Shown: positions 9,319-20,333 of the stretch, one piece after another
Numbering within the stretch: position 1 is the first letter of the stretch
Layout: each line of letters starts with the position of its first letter
From: Candidatus Vondammii sp. HM_W22
GTDB lineage: Bacteria; Pseudomonadota; Gammaproteobacteria; Chromatiales; Chromatiaceae
DNA: 64,000 bases
Assembly: GCF_022530855.2 (NCBI RefSeq)
Contig: NZ_CP099567.1
Coordinates: 558,001 to 622,000 of the forward strand
Reading direction: 5' to 3'
The notes under the pieces: model-generated
The model's input: only the letters and a program-made list of their open reading frames with translations
Told to the model about the DNA's origin: nothing
Database searches by the model: none
Made by a program: the position numbers and the translations under genes

Positions 9319-10130
9319 AATGGTTGTTTCTGTTACTGCTGATTGGCAATTTGGTGATTTTTGGATGGGGTTTTCAGCGTGAGCAATCTGCTGACACTAC
9401 TACCCTGGCTTTCCCCGCAGCCCTGGGTGATTTGCGTTTACTGTCAGAAGCTGGAACGATCCCAACTTCGGTACAATTGCCATCTCAGGATTTGCTGGTT
9501 GGGGAAACGATAATCGAAAATATCCCTCAGGGGCCGGCAGCCGAAAATGAAGAACCCACTGTCGTAGTGGAGATTATGCAGGAGAATGAGTCGGATTCTG
9601 AAGAGCGTCAGGAACAAGCAGTGGTGCCTAAAAAAACGGTGACTATGTCCTGTGGCGCCTTCGGACCGTTGGAATACGGTTCACGTGCGAGATCTATCTT
9701 GGGTAAGTTGTTGCAAGCTGACATTAAGGCATTGCTACGCAGCGAGACACGCAAAAAGACGATTGGATATTGGGTTATTATTCCGCCACTGGAGAGCCAG
9801 GCGGTGGCAATTAAGATGGTCAAAGAGTTGGGAGCGCAGGGGGTGAAGGATATCCGCAGGTTCTTAAGGGGAGACCGGAAGAATGGCATCTCATTAGGGG
9901 TGTTTTCAAAACAGGGCAATGCTGAAAAGCGTCAACAGGAGCTTACTGATAAAGGTCAGCCGACGGAAGTTCAGCCAGGGTATATTGATGCGCCTCTCTA
10001 TTGGGTGGATTATCGGGCAGAAGAGATCTTGAGTGAAAAAATGTCAAGACAGCTTCTGGAGCAGTATCCAAAGCTAAAACTCGAAATTTATAGCTGTTCC
10101 AGCATTGTCACGCCAAGTGGGATCTTCTAG
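9315..10130 (+). CDS. SPOR-domain membrane protein
   Basis: 271 residues: a single N-terminal TM helix (MKWLFLLLLIGNLVIFGWGF), a low-complexity acidic linker (residues 60-115) and a C-terminal half resembling a SPOR repeat (SCGAFGPLEYGSRARS near 115, then YWVIIPPLESQ, then GISLGVFSKQGNA). SPOR domains bind denuded peptidoglycan at division sites, so an envelope or septal role is inferred. It is translationally coupled to coaX by the ATGA overlap and forms the known birA-coaX-SPOR cluster. A longer start at 9291 would overlap coaX heavily and is not preferred. Confidence 0.85.
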   Translation: MKWLFLLLLIGNLVIFGWGFQREQSADTTTLAFPAALGDLRLLSEAGTIPTSVQLPSQDLLVGETIIENIPQGPAAENEEPTVVVEIMQENESDSEERQEQAVVPKKTVTMSCGAFGPLEYGSRARSILGKLLQADIKALLRSETRKKTIGYWVIIPPLESQAVAIKMVKELGAQGVKDIRRFLRGDRKNGISLGVFSKQGNAEKRQQELTDKGQPTEVQPGYIDAPLYWVDYRAEEILSEKMSRQLLEQYPKLKLEIYSCSSIVTPSGIF

Positions 10131-10186
10131 AATAGGCCCGCGCAAAACGCAAGCTTGTCGAAAAAGAGAAGGTTGCTGCAGTTAAC

Positions 10187-10262
10187 GCCGGTGTAGCTCA
10201 GTTGGTAGAGCGCTTCACTTGTAATGAAGATGTCGTGGGTTCGACTCCTATCACCGGCTCCA
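10187..10262 (+). tRNA. tRNA-Thr(TGT)
   Basis: 76 bases including encoded CCA. The acceptor GCCGGTG pairs with CACCGGC, the D arm is GCTCAGTTGGTAGAGC, the anticodon stem CTTCA/TGAAG encloses CTTGTAA with anticodon TGT, and the T arm contains GGTTCGACTCC. Confidence 0.95.
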
Positions 10263-10361
10263 ATTTTGAGGGGCGCTTTTCTGTGGCCCTGGGCTCACTA
10301 TCAGGATCATTTTTTTAAGATTACAGAGAGAAGGGAATCTGGCAGACAATTTGGTAGTTGA

Positions 10362-10625
10362 TTGCAGGAGTTTCTTGAAGCCTATAAAGGCTACTCTAAG
10401 GGTGAGCAGTTTGTGGTGGATCTGGCAAAGGCAGAGTACATGGACAGCTCTGCCATGGGGATGGTGCTTCAGCTCGGAGAATATGCAGAGAAACCCTCGA
10501 GTGTTGCGTTGCGCGATGCCAATGAAGGCGTAAGTGAGATATTATGAATCGCTGATTTTGATAAACTCTATCAGTGTCAGATGAATAATCAGAGCAGTAC
10601 ATCCTTTACTCCTTCATGTATTTAG
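10362..10625 (+). pseudogene. STAS-domain (anti-anti-sigma-like) protein remnant
   Basis: The sequence reads like the C-terminal two thirds of a single-domain STAS protein: VVDLAKAEYMDSSAMGM with the conserved DSS serine region, then an in-frame TGA at 10545-10547, then the expected tail IADFDKLYQ up to a TAG at 10623. The first beta strands are missing. The stop falls inside the last conserved helix (E-I-L-stop-I-A-D-F), where CGA or similar would be expected. Both ends are therefore damaged. It lies between tRNA-Thr and ychF with no partner kinase. Confidence 0.7.
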
Positions 10626-10707
10626 TCGAACAGCGTCTCTGTTGGACTGGCAACGCGCTTTCAATTCACCTATCCTTCCCTCTTTATTCTTTTTGGGGCA
10701 AACAATC

Positions 10708-11799
10708 ATGGGTTTTAAGTGCGGTATTGTGGGTCTGCCTAATGTGGGTAAATCCACACTTTTCAATGCGCTGACACAGGCGACCATCGCGGCGGAAAAC
10801 TACCCTTTTTGCACGATCGACCCCAATGTCGGCGTGGTGCCGGTGAACGATCCGAGGCAGGCCATCATTGCGGGTATCGTCAAGCCACAGAATATTGTTT
10901 CTACAACCATGCAATTTGTGGATATAGCGGGCTTGGTGGCGGGTGCCTCCAAGGGTGAAGGCCTGGGTAATAAATTTCTTGCCAATATCCGTGAGACAGA
11001 TGCGGTCTGCCATGTGGTGCGCTGTTTTGTAAATGACGATGTGGTGCACGTGGCGGGTACGATAGATCCCATTTCGGATATTGAGGTGATCAATACAGAA
11101 CTTGCCCTGGCTGATCTGGAGAGTGTTGAAAAATCTCTGGACAAAGTAGCTCGTCAGTCAAAGACGGGCGATAAAAAAACACTGGCTAAGAAAGCGCTGC
11201 TAGAGTCTGTTGTCGCTCATCTGGATGCGGGTGAACCGATTCGCTCAATGGAGCTGGATGAGGATCAGCAGTGCGCTCTGAATGATTTGCACCTGATCAC
11301 TGCCAAACCAATCCTCTATATTGCCAATGTCGCTGAAGACGGCTTTATCGATAACCTGTTATTGGATGCGGTACGAGAGTTGGCTGCAGCGGAAGGTTCA
11401 GATGTGGTTCCTGTCTGTGCCTCCATTGAAGCCGAGATAGCGGAACTGGATGATGAGGCGAAACAGGAGTTTCTGGCTGATATGGGCCTAGATGAACCTG
11501 GTCTGGATAGGGTGGTCAGGGCAGGTTACAGATTATTAAACCTCAAAACTTACTTTACTGCGGGAGTGAAAGAGGTGCGTGCCTGGACAATACCCATTGG
11601 TGCGACTGCTCCTCAGGCGGCAGGGGTTATCCATACAGATTTTCAGTGTGGATTCATTCGTGCCGAAGTGACCTCTTACGAAGACTTTGTGGCCTGCAAT
11701 GGCGAACAGGGTGCTAAAGAGGCCGGCAAGCTGAGGCTCGAAGGGAAAGAGTATGTGGTTCAGGATGGTGATGTGGTTCATTTTAGGTTTAATGTTTGA
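10708..11799 (+). CDS. ychF: Redox-regulated ATPase/GTPase YchF (OLA1 family)
   Basis: 363 residues, the usual YchF length. G1 is GLPNVGKST at residues 8-16, the G3-type motif is DIAGLV near 70, a coiled-coil insertion follows near 130-200, and a C-terminal TGS domain ends in [13 protein letters not shown]. YchF hydrolyses ATP rather than GTP and associates with ribosomes. The start is ATG 10708 ([12 protein letters not shown]). The 22-residue extension readable upstream has no family counterpart. In many gammaproteobacteria ychF follows pth; here pth is replaced by the STAS remnant. Confidence 0.96.
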   Translation: MGFKCGIVGLPNVGKSTLFNALTQATIAAENYPFCTIDPNVGVVPVNDPRQAIIAGIVKPQNIVSTTMQFVDIAGLVAGASKGEGLGNKFLANIRETDAVCHVVRCFVNDDVVHVAGTIDPISDIEVINTELALADLESVEKSLDKVARQSKTGDKKTLAKKALLESVVAHLDAGEPIRSMELDEDQQCALNDLHLITAKPILYIANVAEDGFIDNLLLDAVRELAAAEGSDVVPVCASIEAEIAELDDEAKQEFLADMGLDEPGLDRVVRAGYRLLNLKTYFTAGVKEVRAWTIPIGATAPQAAGVIHTDFQCGFIRAEVTSYEDFVACNGEQGAKEAGKLRLEGKEYVVQDGDVVHFRFNV

Positions 11800-11805
11800 T
11801 CTGAA

Positions 11806-11845
11806 GTGGATTATTGCAGCGTTGCAGAACGCAACGTATATCCAC
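11806..11845. other. Nested inverted repeat downstream of ychF
   Basis: The outer stem GTGGAT/ATCCAC (11806-11811 with 11840-11845) encloses an inner stem CGTTGC/GCAACG with an AGAAC loop. It follows the ychF stop by 7 bases. No U-tract follows on the plus strand, so it is at most a 3'-end hairpin. Confidence 0.4.
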
Positions 11846-11946
11846 TGAAAAAATCTTGTGGGCAGACCTATGCCTTCGGCGTTGTACCCGAACAGCTACT
11901 ACATATTGACACCTGTAGCTACCCCCGGTATATTTTCCTGCCACTT

Positions 11947-12023
11947 GGCTACGTAGCTCAGATGGTTAGAGCGACGGACTCATAACCCGTAGGTCGGTGG
12001 TTCAACTCCACTCGTAGCCACCA
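11947..12023 (+). tRNA. tRNA-Met(CAT)
   Basis: 77 bases with CCA. The acceptor is GGCTACG/CGTAGCC, the D arm GCTCAGATGGTTAGAGC, the anticodon loop CTCATAA and the T arm GGTTCAACTCC. The shape is that of the elongator tRNA-Met; an Ile2 (lysidine-modified) identity cannot be excluded by eye. The last pair of the anticodon stem is mismatched (A-C). Confidence 0.9.
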
Positions 12024-12031
12024 TTATTGAA

Positions 12032-12060
12032 GCCCCATGACTATGTCATGGGGCGTTTTT
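12032..12060 (+). terminator. Intrinsic terminator after tRNA-Met
   Basis: Nine-bp perfect stem GCCCCATGA/TCATGGGGC with loop CTATG, followed by GTTTTT. Confidence 0.85.
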
Positions 12061-12105
12061 GGTTCGGGGACTATTGCTCACCGTTAAGGAATGACACGAG
12101 ACTGT

Positions 12106-13300
12106 CCTGAATTCTGTGTAACTGTCTATCATTAAACCCAAACAAGGGAGAGGATAGGCAGATAATCGACAAGAAAGAGCTCCAGGCGATAGCCCAGGCG
12201 GCCGCTAAAAACATCAAAACTGAAGAAGATCTCAACGAGTTTCGGCAAATGCTGACCAGGATCACGGTCGAGGCAGCACTCAATGCTGAACTGGCTGATC
12301 ATCTTGGCTTTGCCAAGCATTAACAATCCGAAGCGAGTAATAGCCGCAACGGCACTACCAGCAAGACCTTGCAAACGGAAGATGGCTAGTTTGAACTGGA
12401 TACCCCGCGAGATAGAGCGGGCAGCTTTATTCAAGGAGATGTATGGGGCCGATGTCTCTGCCACACTCATATCCAAAGTCACTGATGCAGTTATCGAACA
12501 GGTTGTTGAATGGCAATCTCGCCCCCTGGATGCGATTTATCCTATTGTTTATCTGGACTGCATTGTCGTTAAAATCAGGCAAGACAAGAAAGTGATCAAC
12601 AAAGCGATTTACCTCGCTCTGGGCGTTAACCTGGAAGGCCACAAGGAATTATTAGGGATGTGGCTATCGGAGAATGAGGGGGGCCAAATTCTGGCTGAAC
12701 GTGTTGACAGAGCTTCAAAACCGCGGTGTGAAGGATATTTTGATTGCCTGTGTCGATGGCTTAAAAGGCTTTCCTGATGCCATCAACATGGCCTTTCCGG
12801 ATACCCAGATTCAGCTCTGTATCGTGCATATGGTACGGAACTCGATGAAGTACGTGCCTTGGAAAGACTACAAGCCTGTCACGGCTGATTTGAAAAAGAT
12901 TTACCAGTCCATCACCGAGGAAGAAGCCTTATTGGCGCTGGATAAATTCTCTGACCGATGGGACAACAAGTACCCCCGGATCAGCCGCTCCTGGCGTGCC
13001 CATCTGCAGAATATCAACACGCTGTTCAGCTACCCGGAGGACAAACGAAAAGTGATCTGCACGAACAACACCATTAGCCGCTGAACAGCGTCATTCGCAA
13101 AGTGATCAAAAAACGGAAATTATTTCCAACCGATGACTCGGCAAAGAAGGTAATCTATCTGGCAATCCAGGCCGCATCGAAAAAGTGGACAATGCCGATC
13201 CGTCATTGGAAACCAGCACTGAATAGATTTATGATTGAGTTCGTAGAACGCTTAGCGGAATATATTTAGCCCAGGCAGTTACACAGAAAACTTTACAGGC
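12106..13300 (+). mobile_element. IS256-family insertion sequence, copy A (degenerate)
   Basis: About 1.2 kb. The left end (TTCTGTGTAACTG at 12112-12124) is mirrored at the right (CAGTTACACAGAA, 13276-13288), and both ends extend outward to a CCTG-like tip. The 5' part is about 95% the same by eye as copy B at 40207, with point differences. Compared with copy B, a block of about 110 bases before GAGATGTATGGGGCC is missing, so copy A is internally deleted. Confidence 0.85.
12159..13269 (+). pseudogene. IS256-family transposase, copy A
   Basis: Mutator-type (IS256) transposase in pieces. The N-terminus (IDKKELQAIAQAAAKNIKTE) reads to a TAA after HLGFAKH at 12321. A deletion then removes the stretch seen in copy B between ERAG and FKEMYG. 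The core (ADVSATLISKVTDAVIEQ, then YPIVYLDCIVVKIRQ with the first catalytic Asp) runs on to about 12690. A frame change leads into the second part (GVKDILIACVDGLKGFPDAI with the second Asp, then QLCIVHMVRN), which stops at 13082, where the plus-strand reading resumes as SVIRKVIKKRKLF to the TAG at 13269. No in-frame ATG precedes the first segment. Non-functional. Confidence 0.88.
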
Positions 13301-13641
13301 TCATTGACTTAGTTGTTTTAGCTGACTTTTTGGATCATTATTGTTAAATCGCCATTCACACTCCTTCAAAAAGAGATGAGAATGGCCTTTTAGTACGCCG
13401 TTAAACTGACGCATATGCCGCTTTGCTTGGTTTTAAAAACTCTCTATTCTGTTATTGTAGTTAGGCTTGTTTGCGAACAGCTTACTGTGTCATAGATAAC
13501 CTGTCTAAGTCGATGAAAGTAATATCCCGCCGTTGTTTCACTGACGCCAGCTAAAGAGGCGGCTGTTCGTGCTGTTGTACCCGCTACAAATAACTCGATG
13601 AATCGATTTTGTTTGTGCCTACCGAGTATGCTCTTTCTCAC
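13301..13641 (-). pseudogene. IS1595/ISXO2-family transposase remnant
   Basis: The N-terminus (MRKSILGRHKQNRFIELFVA, then SLAGVSETTAGYYFHRLRQV) is the HTH part of an ISXO2-type transposase. It is joined near 13475 to the very C-terminus (ANKPNYNNRIESF, a TAA in place of the usual Trp, then NQAKRHMRQFNGV and FLKECEWRFNNN). The catalytic middle, about 150 residues, is deleted. The remnant abuts IS256 copy A on its left. Confidence 0.8.
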
Positions 13642-14061
13642 TTCGTAATCCTAAAATAATTTATTTATCTAGCGATAGCTTCTTAAATGGTTGTAGCGGA
13701 ATGCTCGTAACGTTAAAGTTTGTATCGGCAGCAGCGTCTGATAATTAAATTTCGCCATAATTCTGAAACTTTTATCTGTTAAGCTGGTCTACCTTTGGGC
13801 ATTTTTAAAATACGCGTGTTATTCATTTGAAATCCCCCCTCTCTGGGCAAAAGTTTGGGTTGGTGCCGCCTGTTTTGCCGCATCAATACAGTGCGTAACA
13901 GCTCTGCTTTTGTACTGAATGAGTGCATTTACTGGTCCACATTAGGTCGGGCAATCTTTAACTATTTGGAATCAATGGGTAATTTTAAAGGGCATGAATA
14001 GTGCGTGATTCTTGGCCTTAATGTTATTGCGCTGGTGGTTTTTGGTTTGGAGGTAAGTTCG
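13642..14061. other. Intergenic region upstream of amt
   Basis: AT-richer than its surroundings, with no convincing ORF, RNA gene or clean sigma-54 site. The glnK gene that usually precedes amt is absent. The promoter for amt must lie here but I cannot place it. Confidence 0.4.
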
Positions 14062-15359
14062 GTGAAAAAAGTAGTTTTTGGGTTGATCCCCTTGATCTTG
14101 ACCCCGGGAGTGACACTGGCGGAAGAGAGACAACCATGAATGGCGCTAATACTGCCTGGGTTCTCACCACAACAGCCCTGGTGCTGTTTATGACTCTGCC
14201 GGGACTGGCGCTGTTTTACGGTGGGTTGGTGCGCAGTAGGAATGTCCTTTCCATTCTGATGCAGTGCTTCTCTATTGCCGGACTGGTTTCAATTATCTGG
14301 CTGGTCTTCGGTTACAGTCTGGCGTTTGGTGAAGGCAACAGCTGGATCGGAGACTTCAGCAAAGTAATGATGAGTGGGATTAGCCGGGAGACGCTCTCCG
14401 GGGATATTCCGGAATCCCTGTTTATGTTGTTTCAGATGACCTTTGCGATCATCACACCCGCACTCATTATCGGTAGTTTTGCGGAACGCATAAAATTTTC
14501 TTCCATGCTGCTGTTCAGCGGTATTTGGCTGGTGCTGGTCTACATTCCCGTGACCCACTGGGTCTGGGGCGGCGGCTGGCTGGATGCGATGGGGTTATAT
14601 GACTTTGCCGGTGGTGTTGTGGTGCATATTACCGCCGGTGTGGCTGCGCTGGTTTGTGCCATCGTAATTGGGCCGCGCAAAGGCTTTCCGACTACCGCGA
14701 TGCCGCCTCATAATATGACCATGACCGTGACCGGTGCAGGCATGCTCTGGGTAGGCTGGTATGGCTTCAATGGTGGTAGTGCCCTAGCAGCCAATGGTGA
14801 TGCGGCAATGGCCATGCTAGTGACGCATATTGCCGCTGCAACCGGTGCCATGACCTGGATGGGGATTGAGTGGAAGCGGTTTGGCAAGCCCAGCGCTCTG
14901 GGTGCGGTAACCGGTATGGTCGCTGGCTTGGGCACCATTACCCCGGCATCCGGATTCATTGGCCCCGGCGGCGCACTGATTGTCGGCCTGCTTGCGGGAA
15001 GTGTCTGCTTTGCAGCCACCCAGTACCTTAAGCGGGTGCTGAAAATAGATGATTCACTGGATGTTTTTCCTGTTCACGGCGTGGGCGGTATGATGGGTAC
15101 TCTGTTGGCGGGTGTTTTTGCCTCCACCAGCCTGGGTGTATTCAGTGGTTATGGTTTTTCCGATGGCATCAAAACCATGGGTGATCAGGTTTACGTTCAA
15201 TTTATCGGCGTCGCCATAACGGTTTTGTTCACGGCGGTAGTGACTTATGTGATCCTTAAAGTGGTGAGTGTGCTGACTAGCGGATTACGCATCACTGAAG
15301 AGCAGGAGTTCGAGGGTCTTGATCACGTTGAGCACGAAGAGACAGGTTATAATCTCTGA
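14062..15359 (+). CDS. amt: Ammonium transporter (Amt/MEP/Rh); signal peptide out of frame
   Basis: Trimeric inner-membrane ammonium channel. The long frame begins at ATG 14136 (407 residues, 11 expected TM helices) with family motifs FYGGLVRSRN near residue 28, HWVWGGGWL (pore His/Trp region) near 140, VVVHITAGVAAL near 155 and FPVHGVGGMMGTL near 310. Upstream, a GTG at 14062 sits 8 bases after GGAGG and encodes KKVVFGLIPLILTPGVTLAEE, the cleaved signal peptide typical of these Amt proteins. It runs out of frame by one base before reaching ATG 14136. Either a base is missing (for example in the six-A run at 14065-14070) or the protein now starts at 14136 without its signal peptide. The body is intact. 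Confidence 0.9.
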
Positions 15360-15440
15360 CTGTGACCAGCCCGCATTTCTCACCAGGGTGGCGAGATGCC
15401 GGGTCGCAGGTAGGGCGTGGGGAACATCCGAAAAAATAAA

Positions 15441-15468
15441 GGGCAACGCACAGATCATTGCCCTTTTT
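15441..15468 (+). terminator. Intrinsic terminator after amt
   Basis: Stem GGGCAA/TTGCCC with an 11-base loop, then TTTTT. An A-rich run precedes it, so it may also act for the opposite strand. Confidence 0.75.
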
Positions 15469-15489
15469 ATTGTCACAGCTGAATAAAGT

Positions 15490-15566
<77 letters not shown>

Positions 15567-15575
15567 AAATGCAGG

Positions 15576-16544
15576 CTAGTTCCTGCGTTCTATAGCGAAA
15601 TCGGCCAGTGCCTCCAGGGCGCTGCGGAATTGGGAGGATGGCAGCAGGCTGAGCGCCTGTTTTGCCTTGTCAACCTCCCCTGCTGCGAGCCGCGAAGTGT
15701 ACTCGATAGCACCGGTTGATTCAATGGCGGCCATGACGATATCAATGCGCTCTCTGCCACCCTTTTCAATGGACTCCCTTAAGGCTGCCTTCTGCTCCTG
15801 AGTGCCGACTTGCATGGCCCGGATAAGTGGTAGTGTTGGTTTCCCCTCGGCCAGATCGTCACCAATATTTTTGCCGATCTCCTCATTCGAAGAGCTGTAA
15901 TCCAGTGCGTCATCAATGATCTGAAAAGCGATGCCAAGGTGAAGTCCATAGTCTGCCAGTGCTTGCTCCTCTTTGTCGGAGGCGTTGCAGAGAACCGCGC
16001 CAAGGCGCGTGCCTGCCTCAAACAGGGTGGCGGTTTTTCTCAGAATTACCTCGCGGTATTGTGCTTCACTGGTGTCCGGGTCGTTGCAGTTGAGCAACTG
16101 CAGTACTTCGCCTTCGGCAATCCGGTTGGTGGCGTGTGACAGAATTTCCATCACCCGCATCATATTGACGTCCACCATCATCTCAAAGGCGCGTGAGTAG
16201 AGGAAATCGCCCACCAACACGCTGGCGGCATTGCCCCAGACAGCATTTGCCGTCTCTCTACTGCGCCGGAGGTCAGATTCATCCACTACATCATCATGCA
16301 GCAGTGTGGCGGTATGGATGAATTCAATCACTGCCGCCAAATCGATATGTTTATCGCCCTGGCAGTTCAGTGCACGGGCGGCCAACAGTACCAGCATCGG
16401 GCGCAGGCGTTTTCCGCCGCTATTGACGATATAATGTCCAATCTGATTAATCAGGACTACGTCGGACTGAAGCCGGTCTAGAATTAAGACGTTGACGGCC
16501 TTCATGTCGTCCGCAGTCAGGTCGCGGATGGCGTTAATATCCAT
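15576..16544 (-). CDS. ispB: Octaprenyl diphosphate synthase
   Basis: Trans-polyprenyl diphosphate synthase that makes the ubiquinone side chain by adding isopentenyl units to farnesyl diphosphate. It has 322 residues, the standard length. The first Asp-rich motif is [11 protein letters not shown] near residue 85 after LLHD, and the second is IDDALDY near 213. The N-terminus [18 protein letters not shown] is family-like. It is divergent from rplU-rpmA, the conserved gammaproteobacterial arrangement, with a strong promoter at 16593-16621. No damage is visible. Confidence 0.95.
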   Translation of the reverse strand: MDINAIRDLTADDMKAVNVLILDRLQSDVVLINQIGHYIVNSGGKRLRPMLVLLAARALNCQGDKHIDLAAVIEFIHTATLLHDDVVDESDLRRSRETANAVWGNAASVLVGDFLYSRAFEMMVDVNMMRVMEILSHATNRIAEGEVLQLLNCNDPDTSEAQYREVILRKTATLFEAGTRLGAVLCNASDKEEQALADYGLHLGIAFQIIDDALDYSSSNEEIGKNIGDDLAEGKPTLPLIRAMQVGTQEQKAALRESIEKGGRERIDIVMAAIESTGAIEYTSRLAAGEVDKAKQALSLLPSSQFRSALEALADFAIERRN

Positions 16545-16592
16545 CTGAATTACAGGTCCTGGCAGCTTTGCAACAATATATAAGGAGGGAGC

Positions 16593-16621
16593 ATGCTAGG
16601 AGTGTGCTTTTCTGCTGTCAA
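16593..16621 (-). promoter_or_regulatory. Sigma-70 promoter for ispB
   Basis: Minus strand: -35 TTGACA (16616-16621), 17-base spacer, -10 TAGCAT (16593-16598). About 45 bases upstream of the ispB start codon. Confidence 0.65.
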
Positions 16622-16683
16622 GCTATGAGGGTAATCATCTCTGGCCGAGAGTGGGAGATCAAGCCGGAAATGTGCATTATTGT

Positions 16684-16712
16684 TTGACCTCAGAGGCTGG
16701 CATGGGTAGAAT
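16684..16712 (+). promoter_or_regulatory. Sigma-70 promoter for rplU-rpmA
   Basis: -35 TTGACC (16684-16689), 17-base spacer, -10 TAGAAT (16707-16712). This leaves a leader of about 65 bases before rplU. Confidence 0.7.
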
Positions 16713-16785
16713 TCGGCCTCTTTCGTCGACGCAGTCCCCACGGATGTGCGCTCAGAACAGTAGATTTTAGTGCGGAGATTTTGGT

Positions 16786-17112
16786 ATGTATGCCGTAATT
16801 CAGACCGGGGGTAAACAGTACCGGGTTTCCGAAGGCGATACGCTTAGGGTTGAGAAACTGGGTGCCGAAGAGGGCGCTTCTGTTGATCTCGATAAAGTGC
16901 TGATGGTTGCCGATGGTGAAGCGATCAAGGTTGGCACTCCCTATGTAGACGGCGGTAAAGTCACTGCCACCGTGAAGTCTCACGGTAGAGCCAAGAAAGT
17001 CAAGATCATCAAGTTCAAGCGGCGTAAGTATCACCTGAAGCGTCAGGGTCACCGTCAGTGGTTTACCGAACTTGAGATTACCTGTATCAGGCAAGCTGAG
17101 GGGCAGGGTTAG
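16786..17112 (+). CDS. rplU: 50S ribosomal protein L21
   Basis: 108 residues, near the usual 103. It opens with [18 protein letters not shown] and ends in the [20 protein letters not shown] region that contacts 23S rRNA. It is the first gene of rplU-rpmA, 3 bases upstream of rpmA. A slightly extended C-terminus (QAEGQG) is unremarkable. Confidence 0.98.
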   Translation: MYAVIQTGGKQYRVSEGDTLRVEKLGAEEGASVDLDKVLMVADGEAIKVGTPYVDGGKVTATVKSHGRAKKVKIIKFKRRKYHLKRQGHRQWFTELEITCIRQAEGQG

Positions 17113-17115
17113 AGA

Positions 17116-17373
17116 ATGGCACATAAGAAAGCAGGCGGCAGTACACGTAATGGCCGCGATTCAGAGTCGAAACGTCTGGGCGTAAAGATATACGGTGGTG
17201 AGGGCATTTCCGCAGGTAGTATCATCATTCGTCAGCGCGGCACACGTGTTCGTAACGGTGTGAACGTGGGCTGTGGCAAGGATCACACACTTTTCGCTAA
17301 AGCGGATGGTGTGGTGAAATTTGAGGTCAAGGGTCCGAAGAAACGTCAGTACGTGAGCGTAGTTCCGGCCTGA
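17116..17373 (+). CDS. rpmA: 50S ribosomal protein L27
   Basis: 85 residues, standard length. The N-terminal tail [16 protein letters not shown] reaches toward the peptidyl transferase centre. The conserved [19 protein letters not shown] and [10 protein letters not shown] motifs follow. An intrinsic terminator lies 27 bases after the stop. Confidence 0.98.
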   Translation: MAHKKAGGSTRNGRDSESKRLGVKIYGGEGISAGSIIIRQRGTRVRNGVNVGCGKDHTLFAKADGVVKFEVKGPKKRQYVSVVPA

Positions 17374-17399
17374 CAACGCCCAGTGATTTATCCCGGAAG

Positions 17400-17424
17400 G
17401 CCTCGTCATTTGATGGGGCTTTTT
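17400..17424 (+). terminator. Intrinsic terminator after rpmA
   Basis: Stem GCCTCGTCA/TGATGGGGC (two G-T pairs) closing on a short T loop, followed by TTTTT. It separates the ribosomal pair from obgE. Confidence 0.7.
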
Positions 17425-17485
17425 GCGTTATGGGGCTCTGGATCGCAAGATATGTCAAGAGCTGTAGGGAAGGGAAGCGGACTAA

Positions 17486-18637
<1,152 letters not shown>

Positions 18638-18647
18638 GGTTGAGCAT

Positions 18648-19775
18648 ATGATGCTATCGCGGAATGAGGTTTCATCGACACGCCGCTGGGTAGTGAAGAT
18701 CGGTAGTGCCCTGCTGACGGCCAATGGTAAGGGGCTGGCACGTGAGGCGCTCTCTACCTGGGTAGAGCAGATGGCAGCTTGGGTGATTGCCGGTAACCAG
18801 CTCGTTCTGGTCTCGTCCGGCGCTGTGGCTGAGGGTATGAGCCGCATGGGATGGAGTTGTCGGCCGATGGCGCTGCATGAACTTCAGGCGGCAGCGGCCA
18901 TCGGGCAAATGGGTCTGATCCGTGCTTATGAGACCTGCTTTCAGAAGCGTGGACTGCATACGGCACAAGTGTTGCTGACCCACGATGACCTGGCCAATCG
19001 TGAACGCTATCTCAATGCCCGCAGTACTCTGAATACACTACTGAAGCTGGGTGTGGTTCCTGTGGTCAATGAGAACGACACAGTTGCAAATGACGAGTTG
19101 CTGTTTGGTGATAATGACACGCTTGCCGCCCTGGTGGCCAACCTGATCGGTGCCGACCTGCTGATTCTCCTGACGGATCAGAAAGGCTTGTACGATAGTG
19201 ATCCACGCTTTAATGAGGCCGCCTTACTGATCAGTGAGAGCCGTGTTGACGATCCCTTGCTGGATAAAGTTGCAGCGGGCAGTGCGGGCGGTCTGGGTAA
19301 AGGCGGCATGACAACGAAGGTTCGTGCGGCTCGTCTTGCCGCAAGATCAGGGGCGGCTACAATTATTGCACCCGGTGAGGGCCGGAATGTACTTGGCCGT
19401 ATTGCGGCAGGGGAGTCTATCGGGACTCTGCTGACACCCGTCAGAGGGCCTGAGGCTGCCCGGAAGCGTTGGTTGGCAGGACATCTCCAGGTGCGCGGAC
19501 AGTTGGTGTTGGATGACGGTGCGGTTAAAGTGTTACGGGAGTCCGGCCGCAGCCTGTTGGCGATAGGGGTGGTCACGGTAACGGGGAGTTTCTCCCGCGG
19601 GCAGGTTGTCTCTTGTGTTGACCGGCTGGGCCATGAGGTGGCGCGCGGTCTGGTGAATTATGGTGCCGAAGAGACGGATAAAATCAAAGGGTGTGCCTCA
19701 GCTCAGATCAAGTCGATCTTGGGTTATGTCGATGAGGACGAATTGATCCACCGGGATAATCTTGTGTTAGCCTGA
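18648..19775 (+). CDS. proB: Glutamate 5-kinase
   Basis: First step of proline synthesis (ATP-dependent phosphorylation of glutamate). It has 375 residues: an N-terminal amino-acid kinase domain ([10 protein letters not shown] near 14, [11 protein letters not shown] near 57, [10 protein letters not shown] near 145, LTDQKGLY near 180, [13 protein letters not shown] near 215) and a C-terminal PUA domain (about 285-375). The start is one of two adjacent ATG codons at 18648/18651. The obgE-proB order is conserved in gammaproteobacteria. proA is not in the window. Confidence 0.96.
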   Translation: MMLSRNEVSSTRRWVVKIGSALLTANGKGLAREALSTWVEQMAAWVIAGNQLVLVSSGAVAEGMSRMGWSCRPMALHELQAAAAIGQMGLIRAYETCFQKRGLHTAQVLLTHDDLANRERYLNARSTLNTLLKLGVVPVVNENDTVANDELLFGDNDTLAALVANLIGADLLILLTDQKGLYDSDPRFNEAALLISESRVDDPLLDKVAAGSAGGLGKGGMTTKVRAARLAARSGAATIIAPGEGRNVLGRIAAGESIGTLLTPVRGPEAARKRWLAGHLQVRGQLVLDDGAVKVLRESGRSLLAIGVVTVTGSFSRGQVVSCVDRLGHEVARGLVNYGAEETDKIKGCASAQIKSILGYVDEDELIHRDNLVLA

Positions 19776-19812
19776 CAGCTGACATTAATAATGCTGGAAA
19801 GGAGTCGCTGTG

Positions 19813-20178
19813 ATGCCCGGTGGTATCGGCCCGGTCAATGCTGAATGTGTAACGGCTCTGCGCCATGTTCAGCGGGATGTCCGGTTGTCGGCCTCGGCGA
19901 ATGAAAAGCAGATCTTCTACAATCTGACCACGGACCGGGCCCACTGTTGTCCTCGGCGCAATGTGGTTTATTTCGTTGCTTCTGTCCATGTGGCGGTCCA
20001 TGCGATCATTGGATCCGTTTTGAAAAGCATGGGTGCGAAGATGCGGGCTGAACAGCTGTATCTGGACAAACACGGTGCTTTTTGGGGCGGGATACGGGTA
20101 ACTTTGAGTGAGGGGAAGGCTATGGCCGTACTTGTTGCCTTGAAGTTAAAAGGTATCCAGGTCTCAATATCAGGTTGA
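19813..20178 (+). CDS. Hypothetical protein downstream of proB
   Basis: 121 residues that I do not recognise. Support for real translation is a strong Shine-Dalgarno (AAGGAG) 8 bases before the ATG at 19813, and position 37 bases after proB in the same direction. The protein has no signal peptide or clear TM helix. A central stretch NVVYFVASVHVAVHAIIGSVL is hydrophobic, and two adjacent Cys sit near residue 45. A minus-strand reading (19708-20073) exists but lacks a ribosome site. Function unknown. Confidence 0.5.
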   Translation: MPGGIGPVNAECVTALRHVQRDVRLSASANEKQIFYNLTTDRAHCCPRRNVVYFVASVHVAVHAIIGSVLKSMGAKMRAEQLYLDKHGAFWGGIRVTLSEGKAMAVLVALKLKGIQVSISG

Positions 20179-20333
20179 GCTCATCAGTTTCTTTTTTTCA
20201 CTAAATTTCCAATCAGCCAGTGCGCTGGTGGGTATGGAGCGTCCATCTTTAGGCCTGTTTGATGGAGTTATTCTTCATTCAGGCACAAAAAACCAGCTTG
20301 TGGCCGATTTTTCTGTATCGTCGCAGCGGCTGT

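Noticed and set aside
10545-10547. Selenocysteine or other recoding at the TGA inside the STAS remnant
   Set aside because: The family has no Cys or Sec at this place, no SECIS-like stem follows, and the N-terminus is also missing. Simple decay explains it.
11806-11845. Intrinsic terminator for ychF
   Set aside because: The hairpin is good but lacks a T-run on the plus strand. Kept only as a structural inverted repeat.
13801-14061. Sigma-54 promoter for amt
   Set aside because: GG and GC dinucleotides with the required 10-base spacing and flanks were not found; the nearest candidate has 13 bases between them.
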